DNA of 64,000 nucleotides from positions 79,015-143,014 of the forward strand of contig JAKSYS010000074.1 in assembly GCA_022925895.1 (NCBI GenBank), written 5' to 3'. The notes beneath the pieces were generated by a model, which did not search any database, was not told where the DNA came from, and saw only the letters and a program-made list of their open reading frames with translations. This document shows, piece after piece, positions 30,687 to 41,069 of the stretch (position 1 is its first letter; each line of letters begins with the position of its first letter). Source of the DNA: Fragilaria crotonensis (taxonomy: Eukaryota; Bacillariophyta; Fragilariophyceae; Fragilariales; Fragilariaceae). Position numbers and translations under genes: made by a program.

Positions 30687-33531
30687 CCATTGTTGATGAT
30701 ATGTCCGGAGGTGCGGAATGTGGTTGAAAGGTCACAAGAGTTTCTTCCTCCAATTCATCCTCAAACTCGGTTGACCCCAAGGACATTTCCTCTAGTTCGT
30801 CGTGAAGTGATCGCGACTTTTTCTTCGTCGGTGAATTGGCTTGTAGAGATTCATTCCTGTCCGTAGGCTCCACATGGTTGATAGAGGGACTGTCAGATTT
30901 CTGCACGAGATTGAAGTGAAGTCGATTGACCCCGACGTGTTCAGTGCTCTCCGTCAGATCGCGCATGTCCATGAGTGTCCGTCGCCGTGTTGGATCCTTA
31001 GTACCAGTGGTCCGGTTGTGTTCGGTGCCTTTAACCTGATGTTCGTGTTCGCCTTTTACTATTGTTGCTGTGAGTACCTCGATCCGGGTGGCCATGCGAT
31101 CAATAACATCCATCAATTTTGACACTCGGATGTTCAGATCTACAATTTGAACATGGGAGTCTTGTTGGCGTTCCATCGTGACTGCGAGTTTGTCTCGGCT
31201 ATCGTGTAAAACTGCATCCATATCGTCGATCCGGCCCAGTTTGGACTCGATGTTGTCTAATCTGGTTGCGGTTTGGGACGTGAGAGTGGAAGTCTCCGCC
31301 GTTTCCTGCTGTTGACGTCGAAATAGAGCTTCCAACTCGTTTAGGCGTCGTGTGGTGTCAGAAGACATGACCGATGCGGTAGCCCTGGACTGTGTCGCTG
31401 ATTGAGTAAAGGCAGTGTTGTCATCACCATGCTCCAAATTGTTTGGTACCGAAGATTGAGCCGCTCCTGTGGGCAGCTTGGATGCCTTTGGGCCAGCTCG
31501 TTTTCCTCGTGAACGTTGGGTGGTGGAGAGGTCCTCTGCGTTATCCACCTCTGTCGTGATACCCCGCACCGATGATGGTGCATTTTTCCATATATCCTTT
31601 GATGACATCTGGCCTAAAAGATCCAAGTTCTTTTGAGTAGAGTGATCGATATGAATGACTGACGGTAATCCGGATAGACTGTCACGGAATCGAGCTTCGC
31701 GCTTGCCAATGGGGTTAAGTCTCAATCGATATTGCCGAAGGTGATCGGCAGCTTGCTGGGCGTACTGCCTTGGGACTAGCAAATAGGCTTTTTGGTCGTA
31801 GCCTCCGTTCACGACTTCACATCGAGCCGCGGGATCATCAACGTCCTGAAAAATTGTGCGCGCCCATTCCCTTGTGGAACGTTCAACAACCGTGCCATTT
31901 TCAAAAATTTCTTTCCGGATTTTATCCAAGTTGATCAGTGTTGGAAATAACGGAAAGGATTTGAGCGTTTTGGCGTAAACATCTTGCATCTCAAAGTATT
32001 CGCTAATCTGCGATGGTTGCAGTTGAGCGAGTGCAATACGTGGAAGAAACAAGGGAGAGTTATGTCCAGTCAAAAGAGCGGAGAGGGCCTGTGACAATGG
32101 TGACACGTGAGTTTCACCGCACTGAATCACAAGATGGTTAATCTTTTGTTCCATTGGTGTGCGATGGAAGAGAATAATGTCGAAAAAAGGGGTTTCCTTG
32201 GGTAGTTGTTGACGTAGACTCTGTAGGAAGTGGGTGCGTTGGGTAGTTCTAGCAGCTTTGAAAAGAATGTAACCGGCTGTTACAATTTTTCCGCTAGTTG
32301 TGGTGGAATTGGAGATTTTCACTTGTACTTTGTGCTCAGCAAGCTTGGTTACTGTGTTCTCTTTGTTTCTCCATTGGCAGGGAAATTTCGCTGCGAAGCA
32401 GACACGAGCTCCAAAAATGATTTGGGAGGTAGCCGACAGGAATGCAATGTTCGGTGAGAGAAATTCTCTCAGCTCACCTGGTGACAGAGTAGTTATCTCT
32501 GAGGAAAGCAAGAGATCACGACTTTCCCATCGATAGAAAAAACAGTCATTGTCTGGGAACAACTCGCACAACATTGCATGAACATCTGTCAACCAAAGGG
32601 GAGATTGTTCGTTGTAACGAGAAAAATCTCCTTGTGGCGACCATCGGAAAGTAAGTCGATACGTTCCGTCGTTCGTGGGAACATTGAGGTCTGGGTTAAA
32701 CACCGACTGTTTTTCCACAGTGAATGAGGTATCGGAGGCTGTAGTGCTGTTGGAGGATGTGGTTTTCTTGTTCGGAGAACCGCAATCATCCGTGGAGGTA
32801 GGCATGTTGGTGGTAGATAGATCACGTACGGGCGAATTGTCCTCTGTGCGCTCGAAAGTACTGAACGATACGTTGGCAGAGTCTGTGGTGAAAGATTCGG
32901 GTGGAACTTTGGATGCATTCAGGGTGTTGGGCGAGGAAGCCCTCTGCTGGGTCTTTTGCTTCTTCGATCCGACCTGTGTCCATTGGGTCACTTCGATATC
33001 CATAATGTCACGATCACCTTGTACGTAGTCTGTCCATGACATGTCAATCGTATTGATGGCGAGATATTGCGGAGCATGGCGCTGGAGATATGGCTGAGAT
33101 ACATCAGTGGCCCATGCCGACAAAGTTTTGGAAATCTCCAGTTTTCTGTCGACATGATACATAAAATTATACCATACCATTCTATGGCAGATGATCGGGT
33201 CAGCACTGTACTTCATCCACAACGTATCGAACTTTGTGCAGTCGTCGTACACAAAGAAGCCCAGAGTCACATATCGAGACCAGTTCTGCGGTGTTCCATG
33301 TTGCTTGTAGGCATGTGCGTTGGCATCTCGTCTGTATCGTTCTTCGACAGAGAACCAGTCTACGCCTGCAGTTGGCCTCGGGATGGCTTTCCACTCCGTC
33401 GTATAAAAACCATACGTCGGATGATGCGGATCATGGTACGCCGCGGGGTCGGGAGGGGACGGGAGCGCCGCATGGGCGGTCATGGTCATGGTGGGGATGC
33501 TACGCGACAACTTCCTATTCGGGATACGCAA
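30544..33531 (-). CDS. LINE ORF1 protein, long form with coiled coil
   Basis: Open for 995 codons; the likely start is the Met at 33489 (MTMTAHAALPSP), which matches the start of the homologue at 57047. Regions: an N-terminal conserved block (RYVTLGFFVYDDCTKFDTLW, WYNFMYHVDRKLEIS), a variable Ser/Thr-rich linker, a large conserved central block (about 290-650) shared with the other ORF1 (FRWSPQGDFSRY, FYRWESRDL, ISATSQIIFG-type, VSNSTTTSGK, THFLQ, REWARTIF, EARFRDSLSGLP), a predicted coiled coil (about 726-825, TRRLNELEALFRRQQQ) and an acidic tail. By position it should be the RNA-binding chaperone of the particle, but no zinc knuckle or RRM is obvious. Three times longer than most LINE ORF1 proteins. 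Confidence 0.88.
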   Translation of the reverse strand: MRIPNRKLSRSIPTMTMTAHAALPSPPDPAAYHDPHHPTYGFYTTEWKAIPRPTAGVDWFSVEERYRRDANAHAYKQHGTPQNWSRYVTLGFFVYDDCTKFDTLWMKYSADPIICHRMVWYNFMYHVDRKLEISKTLSAWATDVSQPYLQRHAPQYLAINTIDMSWTDYVQGDRDIMDIEVTQWTQVGSKKQKTQQRASSPNTLNASKVPPESFTTDSANVSFSTFERTEDNSPVRDLSTTNMPTSTDDCGSPNKKTTSSNSTTASDTSFTVEKQSVFNPDLNVPTNDGTYRLTFRWSPQGDFSRYNEQSPLWLTDVHAMLCELFPDNDCFFYRWESRDLLLSSEITTLSPGELREFLSPNIAFLSATSQIIFGARVCFAAKFPCQWRNKENTVTKLAEHKVQVKISNSTTTSGKIVTAGYILFKAARTTQRTHFLQSLRQQLPKETPFFDIILFHRTPMEQKINHLVIQCGETHVSPLSQALSALLTGHNSPLFLPRIALAQLQPSQISEYFEMQDVYAKTLKSFPLFPTLINLDKIRKEIFENGTVVERSTREWARTIFQDVDDPAARCEVVNGGYDQKAYLLVPRQYAQQAADHLRQYRLRLNPIGKREARFRDSLSGLPSVIHIDHSTQKNLDLLGQMSSKDIWKNAPSSVRGITTEVDNAEDLSTTQRSRGKRAGPKASKLPTGAAQSSVPNNLEHGDDNTAFTQSATQSRATASVMSSDTTRRLNELEALFRRQQQETAETSTLTSQTATRLDNIESKLGRIDDMDAVLHDSRDKLAVTMERQQDSHVQIVDLNIRVSKLMDVIDRMATRIEVLTATIVKGEHEHQVKGTEHNRTTGTKDPTRRRTLMDMRDLTESTEHVGVNRLHFNLVQKSDSPSINHVEPTDRNESLQANSPTKKKSRSLHDELEEMSLGSTEFEDELEEETLVTFQPHSAPPDISSTMDASDDSSSILPNLDTQYNQQSDPEEATTNDDAFTDQNINDWKLPFES

Positions 33532-33583
33532 TTACGAACGGCGGACAGAACGTACTTGCGCAAAACTAAACTAGAAAATTGTG

Positions 33584-33596
33584 TGTCCCGAGGTAT
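33584..33596. repeat. Right 13-bp target-site duplication of the full-length LINE
   Basis: TGTCCCGAGGTAT, identical to 24516-24528. Confidence 0.9.
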
Positions 33597-34280
33597 TGAA
33601 TAATCACAAGGTTGTATTTAGAAACGGCAACGTGAAGCAGGTTCTGACCACACGAGTCCCTCGCGAGTGGATTCAGCGACCCTGATGCCTGATGCCCTGA
33701 TGCCATGATGCCACATCACGACGGATTTGGTCAAGCGGACGTCTCACTACGACATGCTGACAGTAGCTTGTACTCCGTACTCCGTGCATTTAGACTTTGC
33801 TGTACCAGTCATGCTGCGTGACTAGTAGATAGCATGTCAAACGCGAGCGAGGAAAGGACGGGTCCCCGATTAGGTTTCACCAATTTGACGTCAGCGCCCA
33901 CGTCACAAACAGTAGAAGTACTGACGTCTTTATCGTTCAAACGTACTCCGAGTACCAACATACATAGTACCGGAAGAGCTGTACTGGATTGACGTTCGTA
34001 CTGTGTCACTGGTTACTTGTTTGCGGACCACGAGACTGCGCTCTTCCAGGAGGTTCCGGAATTTCGGCTCTTTTATGTGTCTCGTAACTTTTACGCAGAT
34101 TATTTACCAGAAATTTGTTCGACAAACATCTAAATAATTCCACGTTTCCAAAATGATAGAATATCTTCTGTTGATACACTATAATTAAAACCGTGCTTTA
34201 TTTTGGAACTGTTGTTTACATCGTTTGTTATGACAAGTACGACATCGATTCAATGTCTTGGATGAACTAGTGCTATGTAG
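33597..34280. other. Region without recognised gene
   Basis: Non-coding. Contains TGATGCC repeated several times at 33684-33715 and clustered CGTACTCCGTAC words near 33770-33785. No gene seen. Confidence 0.4.
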
Positions 34281-34696
34281 GGATATTCAAAAAAGACGTT
34301 GGCTCTTGAGCCACTGGCTCTTGAGCCATTGGCTCTTAAGCCATTGGTTCTTAAGCCAGTGGCTCAAGAGCCACTGGCTCAAGAGCCAATTTACCTCGTC
34401 CAACTAGTCGAGGAACGTGTTTTCTTTAAATGAGAACTCGCCACACGGGAACGGAAAAAATGACAGGTCATCTAAGGTCGATGGTATGCGTATGCATGTC
34501 TCCTATTGGTATGACATAAAGTGCGAGCACTTTTGAGGACGAGTTCTATGACACACAAAAACGTGTGTTCTTGAGTTTGACTTCGCCGGGGCTGTTGTTC
34601 AGCCGTTGGCTCTTGAGACAACGGCTTTGAGCCAATGGCTCTTGAGCCATTGGCTCTTGAGACAACGGCTGCCGACACTTCAAATGTCGAATATCC
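34281..34696. mobile_element. Fold-back (hairpin) element built from 15-bp palindromic units
   Basis: Ends in GGATATTC (34281) and its complement GAATATCC (34689-34696). Near the left end, 34299-34389 is a 91-bp hairpin made of a perfect 12-bp palindrome GGCTCTTGAGCC repeated with 3-bp spacers and then mirrored. A second cluster at 34601-34670 begins AGCCGTTG and ends CAACGGCT with the same core inside. No coding capacity. No flanking duplication was identified with confidence. Confidence 0.6.
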
Positions 34697-37090
34697 TTAA
34701 GTAGGATTTTTATAAAACGCCGATTCCGTTGTCGCATAGTCTAATCTCAAGTTCTTTAGTTTCAGCTCAAAATTTGTCACGTCATGAGATTGATGTACCT
34801 AATGATCCGGACATTTGAAGTGATGGAACGTGGAATATTTGTCCGGCGTGACGAACGAAGTTGTAGAATTAGTATCCGTAGCCAGTAGTAGACACTTATA
34901 GGTAAAAGAGCCGAAATTCCGGAACCTCCAGAACTCCACAAAAGGCGCGCAACTATTGGCAAGTACAAAGTACCGGCGGCAGTAGGTCTACTAGAGAGGG
35001 GATTGCTTCAAAACAATCCAAAAGTTGCTCGGTATCCTCTGTATTATGTTCCGACGTATCCCGAGTCCTCTTGAGTATCTGCAAAGATATGTGATGCATT
35101 ATGAATACATGGTCAACAAGCTGAGTGTTGCCTCACCAAGCACATTCGCAAATCGTGCCACAAATCACTTGGAGTATATGACATAGTGCTGAATCCCTTC
35201 ATCAATGACGTTCTGAGTGTGATTCGCGTCGACAAAATTCGAATGCTCCATCCAGCCCATTGCCGAGCACACATCACATGAAACGTGGAACTCAAGGACT
35301 TGTGTGGCCTGTCCAATCTGGCTAGCATCGACGAGGCGAACGTGTCAGAAGTGACCTGAACAGCCTGCACTTCATCAGCAGTGGGAAAGCTCGATACGTG
35401 TCTGTCTGCGTCTTGCTGTCTTTTCCTTCGGCTGACCGTCAACGCTGATGCTACTTGCTTTCGATTGCACCGCCGCCCTGATTGCAACCACCCACCCGCC
35501 TGTGTGTCCCAATGGACAATCACCCTGGAAAAGCTCCTCCCATAATCGGAGCGAAGACCTTGATAGTCAGCGGCGGTGACCGTTTTGCAACATCATTGGT
35601 GAAAGGAGTTGGCGGCAGAGGCCATATAGTCGGTATTGCCTGCCTTCTAGGTGAGAATGTATTTAAGCGACAGGAAGAAATGAACCAGGAAGGTTGTTTC
35701 GTTATCGACGAGTGTGCGGCTATACAAAAGTTCGAGTAACGACTGGCAAAAGCACGAGGCCGCAAAATCCTCCACTCCAGTGTATCGGAACGTATCGCAA
35801 ACACTGTGCAAGGCCTTGGATCACTAGAGCATCTTTGAGCTTAAATCGACTCACTCGTTCGGCAGCACCGTCTTTCTGACATTGGAAAACTAAGTTAACT
35901 TTGAATGGTCTGGACAAATTACCCCGGTATCACAGCGTTTGGTAGCAGTGCACCCAAAGGTGTCCAGCAAGGTTTCTCCGAATAGTTATCATGAACATTT
36001 ATCAGCCTGTCCAACGAAGATACTAATGCATTCGAAGAAAATTTTGGAAAGCTCGAGGGACTACTGATATGAGTCTCAACTGAGCACCGCGTTGGCGCAC
36101 ATGTCAAGATTTTGAACGGCCTCGAGCTCATCGCATCGAATGCCAGCGGCTAGTGCATGCCACAATTTGTGGAGAAATCATTGATTCCTTGAGAATCGAC
36201 GCAGCTTTTCATGTTGTTGCATTGCCTTAGCGGAAAATGCAGCGAATGTATTCGAGAGAGCGCATAATCGGATCATGAGTGATGCGTCAAGAGCGAAGAC
36301 GGAGAAAGATATGCTGGAGGAGTAAATTGCGTCATCTGCGTGTCTTGCTTTGGATGCGTTCGGAGTGTCCTTGTCGTTATGCAACTAGTATTCGAATGAG
36401 GACTCGACATCGCACGAGTTTCGAGTTTTATCTATTTGGTTTCCGACGCTGCTGCTGGTGCAGGATTTCAATGTGGTCGGTGATCGCATTTTGACGTGGT
36501 CATTGATCGCGTTTTCGACACGATCCCGACGTCGTGGCTGTTGCAATTGACGTACCACTTGCACTCGCGACTATGTGTTGGGCAAGGACTGGATTGGGAT
36601 CCTATTCAGACTACACTGTCGAAGCTTATCGTGCTTATGTGTGAGCAGCATCCATCTGACTGAACTCCTCTCTCTCACCCACGGAGAAGACCATCGATCT
36701 GTCGGTGAAAGCCTTGATCCAATAATCCAAGCAGCAAATGCCATTATGGCTGCATTGTGAGGAGCAGCTGACGCAAACCGGCTCGACCTGTATGAAACAT
36801 AAAAGAAGCCATCACAGACGCGTATCGTAGCCATGCAATGGCAGTCCCATCTAGCCTGAACAACACATCGTGCAGCAACGAGGAATCCCGATTAAGGATT
36901 TCTCGAAGAACGGCATCAGAGCTAAAATGCGGTGCGCCGAATGCGTGCCGTGAGTATTAACTTGGTCTCCCACAGTCATTGAAATAATGAATACGGCAAT
37001 TTCACGACGGATTCGCCTGGAAAAGAGTCGATAAACAATTTTCAGCCCGAATGCCCGCCTCGCGCCAACGGCCGTACGCGCCTGACGATT
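34697..37090. other. Long region without recognised gene; possible 5' remnants of the kinase pseudogene
   Basis: Several short open stretches on both strands. A plus-strand stretch at about 36230-36325 (AENAANVFERAHNRIMSD) and one at 36650-36780 (PIIQAANAIMAAL ... ADANRLDLYE) have helical character and could be decayed parts of the FAT region that precedes PIKK kinase domains, but I cannot show this. The 136-codon minus frame at 35113-35523 has no recognisable features. Confidence 0.3.
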
Positions 37091-37909
37091 TTGGTCTACA
37101 TGGTATCCACAGGAACGTGGTTCAAACAACTAGTGAAAGGAAATAACAACATCCAGCAAGATGCAATTATGCAACAAGGTTTCACGTATAGTAATGAGCT
37201 TCTGCGTCGTCGAACCGAGCAGAGTCGAGAACAGCCCTCTCGTCGAAAGAAGGGCGACACCCGATGTGTTCGCAAACCATTGAAACTTTTGACCAACAAT
37301 GTGGGTACCTCTGTGCCCCAAACGCGGCATTCTTGGCCGGATGTTGCGGGATACACGCACGAAACTGGTTAGGCGAATGGAGTTTTAATCGATGTATGGA
37401 GGAGCGAAATGATGAAGGTGTTCAAAGCCAAGCACGAAAAAAGCATGCTGCACTCGACCAATTCTGCCAGAATTTTTCGGCTGTTTTTGGAAGAGTCGAA
37501 ATGTTTGAACGCGATTTACTGGCTTGGCACACCGCTAACATGGCGTACACAAGAACCTTTGCCGTAAGCCGTATTGTCGGTCACATGTTGGGCATTGGTG
37601 ACCGGCATCATCGATTTTGGAAATTACTTTTGAACAGGGGCGTCTCGTGCGTAACCCAGAGACAGTTCCGTTCCGACTCACTTTGTGATATTGTCGACGG
37701 CACGGGACGCCTTGGGACGGACGGACCTTTCACAGCGGAGGCAGAAACTTCATCTCGGATTTTGAGGGAGAACTCCGACACGCTACATGAAATCCTATCT
37801 GGCCTTGTTAGCGATCTGCAATGCGAAAAGGCGCATCAAATGCTCGGGCCCGTCAAGAAGACGAGGAAGAGAGTGCGAGCTTGGTTGTAAGAAAATTTCC
37901 TCTAATGGA
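37091..37909 (+). pseudogene. PI3K-related (ATM-like) protein kinase, decayed catalytic domain
   Basis: Plus-strand blocks in two or three frames match the ATM/Tel1-type kinase domain in order: FKQLVKGNNNIQQDAIMQQ (37120), the EWSFNR block, YTRTFAVSRIVGHMLGIGDRH (37550-37608), IDFG (37610-37621, different frame), FEQGRLVRNPETVPFRL (about 37630-37680) and CDIVDGTGRLGTDGPF. In a live kinase about 15-20 residues, including the catalytic Asn of GDRHxxN, stand between GDRH and IDFG; here they abut, so the catalytic loop is deleted. Several frame changes follow. ATM-type kinases act in the DNA double-strand-break checkpoint in the nucleus. The 3' part continues at 40278 after a LINE insertion. Confidence 0.82.
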
Positions 37910-37919
37910 AGCCGCACGT
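37910..37919. repeat. Left 10-bp target-site duplication of the truncated LINE
   Basis: AGCCGCACGT, repeated at 40278-40287. On the plus strand it encodes part of the kinase reading frame (EAAR). Confidence 0.85.
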
Positions 37920-40277
37920 TATATATAACCTAATTATTAGGTTAACACCTTCCCCGGTCTTTCGACAAGACCAGCGTGTGTACCCCGTCATGGCCTACCC
38001 GTATTACAGGGAGGCGGTGACTTATCTATCCCTAACCCTAATCGTCATATGTATAACCCCCCCCCTGGTCGCGTTTCCGTGTCTGTGGCTGTTTCAATCG
38101 TGGTTCTAGATCGGAAGAAATTTGTCATGAGTGTTTGTCGTGTCCCGTCGGTGGATGCTCGAGTGATAGCTCTTCTCATGTACAGTAACCACCGTCGTCG
38201 TGATGATGGAGATTTCTTTTGAATCGCCTCTAAGGGCTGTTCGCAGTAGTGCCGATCCCCTGCTCTCAGCCTGTCAGACTTCCTGTACAAGTCTGCTATC
38301 TCGATCATCTCGAATCCCTGATCATACGAAGGTCCAAATCCTGGGAATGGTGTAACATTTTATTTCTGCTCCTCCAAACCGTCTGATGATAAGAATGTAT
38401 GGCCAGTAGAATGGTGTGCATCCGTTGGTAACCTCGGCCTTGGATGGGAATATCTGAATCAAAGAGATCGTTCGGCCATGTGTCCATGCGACACTTAGAT
38501 ATCCTTTCATAGCATTTCCCACCCAATGTCCTGTTGATCTTGGAGAGCCTCTCTTATTGAATCGCTGAACTTTGCTGGGTACTCCCCTGGCTGTATCGCA
38601 TATGGTGCCGAGTCGTCACGATAATCTATCCATTCGCACAGCTTGTCTTTTATTATGTTGAATACCGGATGAGGTCCTGACGATGATAGTGTAGTTCGAA
38701 GCTGGCGCAAGGCTGACGTGTGATCGGTGTTCGAGCGACAACGAAGTACATGAATAGTCGTCTCGTCAGTCACCTTGCAGCAGGGACATAAACTGAGTTT
38801 GGAATCTCGCACTTTGGCGTTTCGACTTCGCACTTTGCCGGTGTTCCACTGATCGAAAATGAACTTCGTTTGCGCCACTTGTGCTGATGCCGATAATCTT
38901 CGATGAAACCGTCCGAAGATGTCCACGTCGATACTGTCCCAGGTGTTGTTTGTCCACTTGTTTTTCGACTGTACATACGAGCGTAGATGATATCCGTTAA
39001 TATGGAACCTCAAACATGATTCGATCTGAGATACTAGCCGAACCCCGTTGACAGATAATGTGATCCTGGCTTCAGGCGTGTGCTCTGTCTTCTCAACTGA
39101 TTGTCGTTTTTTGGAGCGTTCTCGGTACCATGTCGCAAGATGATCCACATGAGAGTTCCGAATCCCATCTTTGTTGGAGGTACACACCGTTTGATGACCT
39201 TTAACCCAGACTCGTGAAATTTTCCGTCTGATAAATTTAGTCTCCTTTTGAATGATACCCATGTAGTCCGGATTGGATGGTTGGCATGCCTTGATTGGTC
39301 GATGGAGTGTAGAATTGGCGACGTTGGTGATCGCAGATTTGCTATCCGTAATCCAACGGAATTGACATTTGTGACGTTTGCCCCATGAACGTTGAAGTAT
39401 CGATATCAAGATAAGTGCTGCCGCGTAGCCTCCGAGTTCGCAACGAGTGGAATTGGCAGTGTCGAATGGGCCATCGACTGGACCGGCACCTTCGCAGAGT
39501 ATTTTGTTCTGAGGAGTTGTGAGGCTCCATCCGAATGTCCCGTGTCGACCTTTCAGTCCGCCGTCCGATGCGATAGTCAGCGTCTGTTTGCGTTGGCATT
39601 CACTCCAAAGTTGATCATCACTTGCTGCAAAATGAATGTGGGTCATCATCCGTTTCTGATTCCGCGGCAAACCTTTGAGCCGCAGTGCCACCGTACCCGC
39701 ATGGTTTGTGGAAGGTCGAGCAGGAGCGAGCGGTTCGTTTACCTGCGTGTGGCCTATTGATTCTCGCGCCATTTCCTGTCATACCGCAGAAATTGCGACG
39801 ATATGTACCGTCGCCAAAGTCGTTTCTGGGAGGAACTCGGAGGTAGTTGGCGGGGCCAAGCATCCTTCGGAACGAAATCGTCGGGCCGTTCACCTTGCAG
39901 AGCCCATCGTGCTATGTTGGTTGGTATGTCGCTATCCGTCATCTCAGCTATCGTCGTGATCTGTAGATAGATCCTCGTGAGATTGATGTCCTTCTGTTGG
40001 TTGGCGCTATATCCTTGGAGCCGTGCAACATCCATCACATACTGATCAGTGGGACTCTTGAGTGGAAGGGATAACGTATCGGTGAGTGTAATCTTAATGT
40101 TGTGGTTTGACATGAATTGTCGCATCGAGAGGATCCATGTTGGTGTTAGATACGGAAGGAAGAGACCGGGTTCCTCGAGAAGGGGTATAGGAAGGCCTGA
40201 CTCGAGTTGTGAAGCCTGAAGTTGCAGAAGAAAAAGTTTTCCGACCTCCGTGTTACCGTAGACTTCATGTCTGAAGT
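37920..40277 (-). mobile_element. 5'-truncated LINE inserted in the kinase gene
   Basis: 2,358 bp between perfect 10-bp duplications (37910-37919, 40278-40287). It retains only the 3' part of ORF2 plus the 3' UTR and is cut off at the level of the HEVYGNTEVGKL block, the common outcome of incomplete target-primed reverse transcription. The 3' end has CCTAATAATTAGG followed by ATATATA. Same family as 24529-33583 but clearly diverged. Confidence 0.9.
38045..40277 (-). pseudogene. Truncated LINE ORF2: post-RT region, RNase H and zinc motif
   Basis: Two open stretches (40277-39754 and 39772-38507) then a short tail. The first holds PTWILSMRQFMSNHNI and the LWRRYISSQFLRYDRKW block. The second (421 codons) contains a complete RNase H: Asp70 (TIASDGG), Glu112 (CELGGYAAA), Asp143 (TDSKSA), His193 (VKGHQ) and Asp210 (SHVDHLA). 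It is followed by LSLCPCC-x8-HVLRC (329-345), a compact Cys/His zinc motif perhaps used for nucleic-acid binding. Translation from this 5'-truncated copy is not expected, but the RNase H is uninterrupted and shows what the full-length copy should contain. Confidence 0.88.
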
Positions 40278-40480
40278 AGCCGCACGTGTTGTTTACGACC
40301 CAAAGGACAACGTCTCTACCAAATATATAATCGCGAGACTAAAGGAGAAGCTTCAAGGATACGAGGAAGTTACCTTAAGCGAACACCTAAGTGTTTGATT
40401 GTAGTGCGGTGCAGTTGTGAATTGTGATCCGATGTGCTGAATACTGAGTATACAGAATATACATACAAGTATCGGGTAAT
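40278..40480 (+). pseudogene. ATM-like kinase pseudogene, pre-FATC segment and decayed FATC
   Basis: Directly after the right target duplication the plus frame reads ARVVYDPKDN then IIARLKEKLQGYEEVTLSE, which matches the conserved segment just before the FATC domain of ATM (MRLQEKLKG-type). The frame stops at 40396-40398. Further down VQL, AEY and YRIY appear at the spacing expected of a FATC helix pair, interrupted by stops, so the C-terminus is decayed or lies in another exon. Joining the sequence before 37910 with this segment across one copy of the duplication restores a single open frame (MEAARVVY), showing the LINE landed inside a coding exon. Confidence 0.75.
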
Positions 40481-41069
40481 TCTACTGAGGATTGAAATTG
40501 GAACTAATGGTAGCATCATTACTACCCTATTCACATGTAGTGTTATGTAACGGTGTGGGCAGAATGGCGATGATGAGTGGGATGTGTGTACATGTTGGGA
40601 TTTAGGTTACGTTCAATTGAAAAAATGAGCGTTTGAGTGGTACGACTATTTATAGTATAAATACACATACACTAATGGCATGGAGGCATTGACCAGAATA
40701 GTACTCACTTTCGGAGTAATCGAGGACCAGGTAAAACACACATGATAACAAGTGACGAAAACATCACATCGAATGATTAAGGCATGGGTTACGCGAGCGT
40801 ATCCAGATACATGAAAATGTTTAAACAAATAAGTAACTAATCCGCTGTCCCCCCGCACTTCACTGATTGCTGATTGGCACACTGTACTCCCATCACCCAT
40901 CACGGTACCCACTTCATTCCGATCTGTAAAAACACGACCTGTAGATCGAAGGGCATCGGCAAGCAATCACACTCTCCGCACTGTTGACTGCTGAGCCATG
41001 CTACCTTCTGTACCTCCCCGTCATTATCATTCATACGTCAGCCACATGACCAAAAGTCATCAAGCCACA
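40481..41069. other. Region without recognised gene
   Basis: Non-coding, no repeats or motifs of note. It probably contains the 3' end of the secreted LRR gene to its right. Confidence 0.4.

Larger units (their letters stand above)
24529..33583 (-). mobile_element. Full-length non-LTR retrotransposon (LINE), ~9.05 kb
   Basis: Bounded by perfect 13-bp direct repeats (24516-24528 and 33584-33596). Reading the minus strand: a 5' end starting CACAATTTTCTAG, a short 5' UTR, ORF1 (33489-30544), ORF2 with AP-like endonuclease, RT, RNase H and zinc motif (about 30686-24823), and a 3' UTR ending with an imperfect palindrome CCTAATAATTAGG and a short AT tail instead of poly(A). The 5' end matches that of the LINE at 56946 (CACAATTTTCTAATTTAG), supporting full length. 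ORF2 carries several frameshifts, at least one in a T homopolymer. Confidence 0.92.

Noticed and set aside
34299-34389. Rho-independent terminator or CRISPR-type palindromes
   Set aside because: Units are contiguous palindromes inside a bounded fold-back element, without a U-tract or spacers.
35113-35523. 136-codon minus-strand ORF
   Set aside because: No recognisable motif and overlapped by other frames; insufficient to call a gene.
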